The notes under the pieces: model-generated
Told to the model about the DNA's origin: nothing
The model's database searches: none
What the model saw: only the letters and a program-made list of their open reading frames with translations
Origin: CAZYTX01 sp964650485
GTDB taxonomy: Bacteria; RBG-13-61-14; DATKZS01
DNA length: 37,906 nt
Assembly (NCBI GenBank): GCA_964650485.1
Contig: CAZYTX010000031.1
Span: 1-37,906, forward strand
Direction: 5' to 3'
In this document: piece by piece, positions 33,025-37,906 of the stretch
Layout of the letters: the number at the start of each line of letters is the position of its first letter
Position numbering within the stretch: the first letter of the stretch is position 1
Position numbers and translations under genes: made by a program

Positions 33025-33323
33025 CTTTCGGATTTTTTGGGTTTTCTTTGTCTGCGGCCGCGGGATATGATCCCATCCACCTCTTCCATGGAAAGCCGGT
33101 CCATCCCCTTTTCCATGGAACGGCTTCGGGTCCTCTCAAGGGCCTGCATTGCCCTTGCTCTTCTTAGCGCTATGATCTCGTCCTCAAGGCTGTCCTCTTC
33201 CACCGTGGTCATGAGCGCAATGGGCTTGCCATTGGACGTGAGCACGAGCTTGTCGCTTTTTTTCAGCATGCCCTTGAGCTTTGCGGTGTCTTGCCTGAGC
33301 TCGCGTATTGTGATGAACTTCAT
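33021..33323 (-). CDS. Phd/YefM-type antitoxin
   Basis: A 100-residue protein. The first 60 residues (MKFITIRELRQDTAKLKGML, then KLVLTSNGKPIALMTTVEED) form the Phd/YefM DNA-binding fold. The basic C-terminal part with RSRSMEKG and RGRRQRKPKK would wrap the toxin. It is expected to repress its own promoter with the toxin. It lies upstream of the PIN gene with a 4-base overlap, the standard order. Confidence 0.88.
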   Translation of the reverse strand: MKFITIRELRQDTAKLKGMLKKSDKLVLTSNGKPIALMTTVEEDSLEDEIIALRRARAMQALERTRSRSMEKGMDRLSMEEVDGIISRGRRQRKPKKSER

Positions 33324-33362
33324 TTCCGCCTTCCTCTTTTTCTGTTCTCACCCACACGAGCT

Positions 33363-33391
33363 AGGGTACACAATTGTGTCACGATTGTCAA
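33363..33391 (-). promoter_or_regulatory. Promoter and operator of the toxin-antitoxin operon
   Basis: On the minus strand, TTGACA (33391-33386), a 17-base spacer and TACCCT (33368-33363). A perfect 12-base palindrome, ACACAATTGTGT (33368-33379), fills the spacer next to the -10 box and is the likely autoregulatory site. Confidence 0.75.
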
Positions 33392-33415
33392 TTTTTTCCG
33401 GGGAAGCCAAATCTA

Positions 33416-34216
33416 TCACTGCCCCCGGGCCAGTTCGGCCACCGGGCCGCCGGCAAGCTCGTATCTGAACTCCTCCCCGAACTCGAAGCCCGCCTTTGCC
33501 CCCACCTCCTTTGCCCAGGCCTTGACGTATACATCAAGGACCGGCCTGTAGTTGTCGCGGTCGAGCCCTGAAACCGCCTCTTCCGCAGCGCCGGCTGCTT
33601 CGAGCGACATCTTGAGGTCGTCAATGGTGAGCTTCATCTGCGAGTCGTGCGCGCAAAGGGCCTCGATCTTCTTGTCTATAAAAGGTGTCACGTCAACCAC
33701 CTTGTTCGCGTGCACGGGGTCCTTGGCAAAGTAGTACCGCTCCGGCGCCAGGTGGGGCGAAAGTCCCTCCTCCGCGTGCTCGGGATGGAACAGGGGCATG
33801 TGGGAGAAGTTCACGGCCTCCACCGCGGCGAAGGCCACCTGCCTGTGGTCCGGGTGCGGCTCGAACGGGGCCCAGGGGTCAAAGGTCATGACCACCTCGG
33901 GGCGACAGGTGCGGATCAGTCGTATGAATTTCTCCCGAAGCTCGTTCAAAGGCACGTCCGAGAGCATGCCGTCCGGGTATTCAAGGAACACCACATCCTT
34001 CTTGCCAAGCACACGGGCGGCCTCACGCGCCTCGGAAACGCTCTGCTCGATGGCAGCCTCACGCGAGAGCTCGAACGTGCCGCGCTCGTTGTTGGTGGTG
34101 ATGACCTCCACAACCTCGCGGCCGTCGGACACCATGCCCGCAACCGTGCCGCCAGCCAAGAACTCGGTGTCGTCCGCGTGCGCCACCAGCAGCAACACCC
34201 CCCTGTTCAAAGCCAT
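33416..34216 (-). CDS. PIG-L/LmbE family N-deacetylase
   Basis: A 266-residue protein with the zinc-site signatures AHADDTEF near residue 12 (AHPDDE type) and HPDHR at about 121, plus MTFDPW. These enzymes remove acetyl groups from N-acetylglucosamine-containing molecules such as bacillithiol or mycothiol precursors and lipid sugars. The substrate here is unknown. Its last 81 bases are duplicated at 32514-32594. The broken alpha-mannosidase gene is divergent to it, so the two may once have served one sugar pathway. Confidence 0.88.
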   Translation of the reverse strand: MALNRGVLLLVAHADDTEFLAGGTVAGMVSDGREVVEVITTNNERGTFELSREAAIEQSVSEAREAARVLGKKDVVFLEYPDGMLSDVPLNELREKFIRLIRTCRPEVVMTFDPWAPFEPHPDHRQVAFAAVEAVNFSHMPLFHPEHAEEGLSPHLAPERYYFAKDPVHANKVVDVTPFIDKKIEALCAHDSQMKLTIDDLKMSLEAAGAAEEAVSGLDRDNYRPVLDVYVKAWAKEVGAKAGFEFGEEFRYELAGGPVAELARGQ

Positions 34217-34413
34217 GACCTCCCCTCCTCGTCTTCTTGATTATTCCCGTCGCGCCTTTGCGTCGCCTGCCTGTGCGTGTCCGCATGCAGACAGGTTGCG
34301 TCCAATGGCGAGGGCAAAGTGCTCTTCCGGCAGGGGGCATGATAGAATCTCTTGCTGAACTGTTCAAGCAGTGAGACGAAAGATGTCGGAACAGGAGAGC
34401 AAGGACCAATTCA

Positions 34414-34755
34414 TTTCTGATACCCCACACCCACTGAGACCGGGAGTGGCACCTCCCTTTCGAGGTCTTCCGGCCCCGGCTGGTTCGCCTGGTTGACAAC
34501 CTGATAAGTATTATGGAATCGGACCCCGGCTACGAGCGCTTCATCCTCGACGGCCAGGCCATCGCGCTCGAGGACTACGAAAGGATAAAGGGCGGGAGCG
34601 AAAAGCTGCGGCGGCAGCTCAAGGAGGGCAGGATCCAGGCCGGCCCCTGGTACGTGCTCCCGGACGAGTTTTTGGTCTCGGGTGAGGCGCTTGTAAGGAA
34701 CCTGGAGCGCGGCATAGAAAGCCGTGGTTTTTTCCATACTCTCTATTTCGCCTGA
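34414..34755 (+). pseudogene. Broken N-terminal fragment of a GH38 alpha-mannosidase
   Basis: In one frame the bases encode FLIPHTH, a TGA at 34435-34437, then DREWHLPFEVFRPRLV and, further on, RFILDGQAIALEDY and GPWYVLPDEFLVSGEALVRN. This is the start of the family-38 alpha-mannosidase domain, where HTHWDREW holds zinc ligands. The TGA stands for the invariant Trp (one base change from TGG). The frame ends after about 80 more codons, while a complete enzyme has 800 or more residues. The segment 34217-34413 upstream shows no gene. Doubly broken, hence a pseudogene. Confidence 0.8.
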
Positions 34756-34797
34756 TAAATCATCCTGCATTAGCACCTGGCTACGCCCCACACTGGA

Positions 34798-34811
34798 TAG
34801 CGCACACAGCT
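34798..34811. repeat. Fragment of the REP-like repeat
   Basis: The 14 bases TAGCGCACACAGCT are identical to the reverse complement of 25244-25257 in the BIME-like element. The other half of the hairpin is absent. It lies between the mannosidase remnant and the chemotaxis gene. Confidence 0.45.
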
Positions 34812-34816
34812 TGCCT

Positions 34817-37603
34817 TCAGCCCCTTTCGCTTTCAGGGGATTCTTCCGGCCGCCCGGTGTCAGCGGCCCGGTCCTGTTCCACCTGGAAGGTGTCGAGCAT
34901 GGCTTTGAGGTCGTCGGCCAGCACTTGGAGGTTATCGAGGGCCTGTTTCACCTTGTCCACGTTCTTGTTGTTCTCCGCGGCGATGCTGGATATCTTCTCC
35001 ATCTCGGAGAGCACGTGCTGGGCGGCCTTTTTCTGCTCCTGCTGCGAGGTGTTTATGTAGTTTGCTATCTCGGCCACGTGCTCGATGGCCTGGGATATCT
35101 GCCTGCCTCCCTGGGCCTGCTCCCGGGTGGCCTTTCTCACCTGCACGGCTATGTCGCGCATCCTCTCCGCGGCCGTCATGATCTGGTCCGAGCCCCTGGT
35201 CTGCTCCTGTGTGGCAGTGCCTATCTGCTCGATCATGGAGGCTATGTTCTCGAAGAAGCTAAGAGTGCGGTCAGCCTTGTCGCTCTGCTCCTTCATGGAA
35301 GCGGATATGTTTTGCGAGAGCTGCATGGAGCGCATGGCGGACTCCTGTATCTTCTTCAGGGCCTCGCCGGCCTCCTCGGATAAAAGCACGCCCTTGCTCA
35401 CGCTCTCCTCGCCCCGCTCCACCGCTGACACCGCGTCACCCGCGTCGGCCTGCACCTTGCCGATAAGGTCCGCTATCTCCGTGGTGCTGGCCTGGGTCCG
35501 CTCGGCCAGGTCCTTGATCTCGTCGGCCACCACAGCGAACCCGCGGCCGTGCTCACCGGCCTGGGCAGCTATGATGGCCGCGTTCAAGGCAAGCAGGCTG
35601 GTCTCCTCTGTGACGTCCTCTATCACCGTGAGTATCCGGCCTATCTCCCGGGCCCTGCCCCCCAGCCGCTCTATGACCTCCGCGGCCTCCCGGCTGGTCT
35701 CCCATATCTTTCCTATGCCCTGGATGGTGCTCTGCACCGCGGCGGCCCCGCTCTCGGAATCCGTGGTCACCTGCTCGGACACCGAGGCGCTCTCCTCGGC
35801 CATGCCGTCCACCCGCTTTACCTCCTCGCGCATCTCCCGCATGCCTTCAGCGGCCTCGGAGGCCTTCTCCGAGGTGCTCTGCACGTGGCGGGCCACCTCT
35901 TTTATGGAGGCCGACATCTGCTCCACCCCGGAGGTGGTCTCCACCACCGTGGTGGAGAGCTGCTCTGATGAGTTTGCCACCTCCTCGTTGTTGGCGTTCA
36001 TCTCCAGGATGGAGGCCGAACTCTCCTCCGCGCTGGTGGCCAGGGTGTCCACCGACTCGCCTATGTTGCCCATGGCCTGGTTCATCTGGGTGATGGCCGC
36101 GGTGGTGCTCTCAACAGCCATGGACTGGTCAACCGAGCCTTTTTCCATCTCCCCGGTCCGCGACACGATCTGGACCGCGGCACGGTCTATCGAGCCGGAA
36201 GCCTCGGATATCTGCGCCACCATGGCCTTGATGCTCCTCACCATCCGCAGGTGGAACACAGACAGCTCCCCCATCTCGTCGTCGGCCATCACAGGAGGCG
36301 GGTCGGAAAGGTCTCCAGCGGCCACCTGCTTGGACGAGCCCACCAGCCGGGAAAGCGGGCTCATGATCTCAAGATGCATGAAGCGGGCGATCACGAGAGA
36401 TAAAATAATGGCCACGCCGGCCATGGCGATAACCAGAACCATCTGGCTCGAGCGCCTGACCATCGGCTGCACCGTGACCAGGCGCCACTTACCGTTTATC
36501 AGGCTCACCACCATAGTATACTGGCCTCCAGAGTAATACAGATGCATGAGGCCCTGGCCCACCCTAACCGGCAGGGGCTTTTTCAGCCGGAAGAAGTCAT
36601 TAACCCAGAAATTCTTTTCAGCCATGCGCTTGAAAACACCCCTCCAGAAACCGCCGGAAAACAGGGAAACTACATTGCCAGAGGTCTGCATGGCCGCTCC
36701 GGCTATATCCGCCTCACCCTCCGAGTCCTGGTCGCCGAGCAGGTTATTGCCCTCCGGGCCAAGGAGCAGGGCCTTGCTCACGTTCCCGCCTATTATCACT
36801 TCCAGGGCGCTGGTGAGCTCGGCCCGGGTGTGCTCCCTTCCGAGGGGGGCCTTCAGCACCCCTCCCTCCTGGCGCATGCGCTCGGAGAGGTAGTCTTTCC
36901 TCTGCATGTCCAAAGTGCGGGCCTGCCCGGACAGGCTCAGGTGCGTGGTCAGCCAGGTCATGCTGCCGGTGAGCACGATGATGTAGATCAGCACCTTGGA
37001 GCGGTACTGTATCCTCCTCGCGGAAAACTCGGCCCGCTCGTAATAGGAGGGGTAGCGGCGCAGGGCCTGGGCCAGCGGCCTGGCGTAAGTGAACTTGATG
37101 ACGAAGTAATGCAGCGTGGCCATGAGGCATAGTATGGACATGGCCCCCACCGCCAGGAACACCAGCTCCATGGCCGGGAAGCTGTAGAAGACCTGGAACA
37201 AAAGGATGATAAGGGGGGCCCCGATTATCCAGTGGATGATAAACCGGACCACGAACTGGTGGGGAAAGTCAATAAGCGCAAGGATGCTCTCGATCACCCG
37301 GCTGTGGGAGAGGGTCACCGGGTCACCGTCCCAGGCCAGCACCCGGCTGGCAATCAGCAGCTTCTTCCTCACCCACAGCTCGAACAGGGCGACATTGGGC
37401 AGCCCAAGCACAATGAAACACAAGAAGACCTTTATGAGAACCTGGAAATGGAAGGGGCCGCCGGGGGCCCGGAGCCCGTGGAAAACCGAGGTTATATACA
37501 CCAGGATGCCAAGCACCGCCCCCACAGTGATGGGGGCCATGACCTTGGAGTTTCCTGCCTGGAGACCCGCGGCAATCTCCCGGGATTTCTCTTCTATGTC
37601 CAT
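34817..37603 (-). CDS. Methyl-accepting chemotaxis protein with multi-pass N-terminus
   Basis: A 928-residue protein. The N-terminal 240 residues contain about five hydrophobic helices. A presumably extracytoplasmic sensor region follows (about 240-400), then another membrane helix near residues 395-420, a HAMP linker and a long coiled signalling domain (about 480-900). The hairpin tip is well conserved: LLALNAAIIAAQAGEHGRGF and AVVADEIKDLAERT. It should pass signals to CheA/CheW. The acidic C-terminus (ESPESERG) lacks the usual CheR-tethering pentapeptide. The ATG at 37603 is chosen; a TTG five codons upstream is possible. No che genes are in the window. Confidence 0.92.
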   Translation of the reverse strand: MDIEEKSREIAAGLQAGNSKVMAPITVGAVLGILVYITSVFHGLRAPGGPFHFQVLIKVFLCFIVLGLPNVALFELWVRKKLLIASRVLAWDGDPVTLSHSRVIESILALIDFPHQFVVRFIIHWIIGAPLIILLFQVFYSFPAMELVFLAVGAMSILCLMATLHYFVIKFTYARPLAQALRRYPSYYERAEFSARRIQYRSKVLIYIIVLTGSMTWLTTHLSLSGQARTLDMQRKDYLSERMRQEGGVLKAPLGREHTRAELTSALEVIIGGNVSKALLLGPEGNNLLGDQDSEGEADIAGAAMQTSGNVVSLFSGGFWRGVFKRMAEKNFWVNDFFRLKKPLPVRVGQGLMHLYYSGGQYTMVVSLINGKWRLVTVQPMVRRSSQMVLVIAMAGVAIILSLVIARFMHLEIMSPLSRLVGSSKQVAAGDLSDPPPVMADDEMGELSVFHLRMVRSIKAMVAQISEASGSIDRAAVQIVSRTGEMEKGSVDQSMAVESTTAAITQMNQAMGNIGESVDTLATSAEESSASILEMNANNEEVANSSEQLSTTVVETTSGVEQMSASIKEVARHVQSTSEKASEAAEGMREMREEVKRVDGMAEESASVSEQVTTDSESGAAAVQSTIQGIGKIWETSREAAEVIERLGGRAREIGRILTVIEDVTEETSLLALNAAIIAAQAGEHGRGFAVVADEIKDLAERTQASTTEIADLIGKVQADAGDAVSAVERGEESVSKGVLLSEEAGEALKKIQESAMRSMQLSQNISASMKEQSDKADRTLSFFENIASMIEQIGTATQEQTRGSDQIMTAAERMRDIAVQVRKATREQAQGGRQISQAIEHVAEIANYINTSQQEQKKAAQHVLSEMEKISSIAAENNKNVDKVKQALDNLQVLADDLKAMLDTFQVEQDRAADTGRPEESPESERG

Positions 37604-37764
37604 CTCATACGTTGACAACGCTGAAAAGAAGAATATGATATACGCTGTTCGTTGTCAAAGGATACAGGGATTTATTTAACTCCAAGGCTTGACTCCGGGA
37701 TTTGACTTAATAAAGCGCGTTGAGTATAACTCTATTTATCTTTTGCAGGAAGAGGAGGAAAGCC

Positions 37765-37906
37765 GTGAGGGCTAAAATACTTGCGAGCGTGCTCTGGGGC
37801 GTGGTCGCCTGTCTGCTCTTTAGTGCCTTGTTGCCCCGCCCGGGGATTTGCGGCGCCAAGGCGCAGGTAAGGGTTGAGCAGGCCAAGGTGAAGTTTTCCG
37901 GCGGCG
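37765..37906 (+). CDS. Start of a secreted protein gene (runs off the window)
   Basis: A GTG at 37765 with GGAGG 6 bases upstream opens a frame to the window end. The first 47 residues read as a signal peptide: MRAKILASVLWG, then VVACLLFSALL and a probable cleavage after GICGAKA. The mature start is QVRVEQAKVKFSGG. The function cannot be told from this fragment. The 160-base gap to the divergent chemotaxis gene should contain both promoters, but neither is clear. Confidence 0.65.
   Translation, partial: MRAKILASVLWGVVACLLFSALLPRPGICGAKAQVRVEQAKVKFSGG

Noticed and set aside
34435..34437. In-frame TGA in the mannosidase fragment as a second selenocysteine codon
   Set aside because: The family has Trp, not Cys, at this place; one base change from TGG explains it, and the gene is truncated anyway.
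1..37906. CRISPR arrays, tRNA or rRNA genes
   Set aside because: No regularly spaced repeat series and no tRNA- or rRNA-like segment was seen on reading; a tRNAscan or Infernal run would settle this.

Overview
The window is about 37.9 kb of GC-rich (roughly 60%) bacterial chromosome with short intergenic gaps, several start/stop overlaps and both housekeeping and accessory genes. The gene content points to a strict anaerobe, most likely a Desulfobacterota (deltaproteobacterial) lineage. The reasons are an HdrABC-MvhD-MetVF cluster typical of the Wood-Ljungdahl pathway, an in-frame UGA that looks like a selenocysteine codon, QueH instead of an oxygen-era enzyme, and large repeat-domain signalling proteins. 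The lineage is inferred from gene content only.

Layout. (1) 209-8578, minus strand: one long operon yebC-ruvC-ruvA-ruvB-pentapeptide protein-queH-TPR/Ser-Thr kinase-GNAT, with many 4-base start/stop overlaps and a sigma70-type promoter upstream of yebC. (2) 8732-10757, minus: a ZIP importer and a CDF exporter fused to a NifX-like domain. (3) 10880-11830, plus: promoter, rplM, rpsI and a strong terminator, followed by an Rrf2 regulator and a DUF72 protein with a histone-like lysine tail. (4) 13283-18506, minus: ExbB/TolQ, ExbD/TolR, FtsB-like, GAF-GGDEF diguanylate cyclase and carboxylesterase. (5) 18612-20103, plus: a TPR protein ending in a cyclic-nucleotide-binding domain.

(6) 20214-27458, plus, is the centrepiece. 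Three TCTTGCA repeats abut a good promoter, followed by a leader of about 220 nt and then hdrC, hdrB, a double-flavin hdrA, mvhD, metV and metF. The mvhD reading frame is interrupted by UGA exactly where the family has a conserved cysteine. It continues with full family similarity after a SECIS-like hairpin, so it is called as a selenoprotein. Together these genes look like a methylenetetrahydrofolate reductase coupled to a heterodisulfide-reductase-type, flavin-based electron-bifurcating or confurcating module. An inverted pair of REP-like hairpins (a BIME-like element) sits between hdrA and mvhD.

(7) 27644-30132, plus: a sulfatase-superfamily protein and a translationally coupled solute-binding lipoprotein. 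(8) 30133-34816 is an accessory region. It holds a BsuBI/PstI-type adenine methyltransferase followed by only the first 26 codons of its restriction endonuclease, and an AT-rich small lipoprotein gene. It also holds a PIN/Phd toxin-antitoxin pair flanked by a 91% identical duplication of the 3' end of the neighbouring PIG-L deacetylase gene, and a broken GH38 alpha-mannosidase fragment. Short direct repeats bound the methyltransferase segment. (9) 34817-37603, minus: a large methyl-accepting chemotaxis protein. The window ends inside a new secreted-protein gene on the plus strand.
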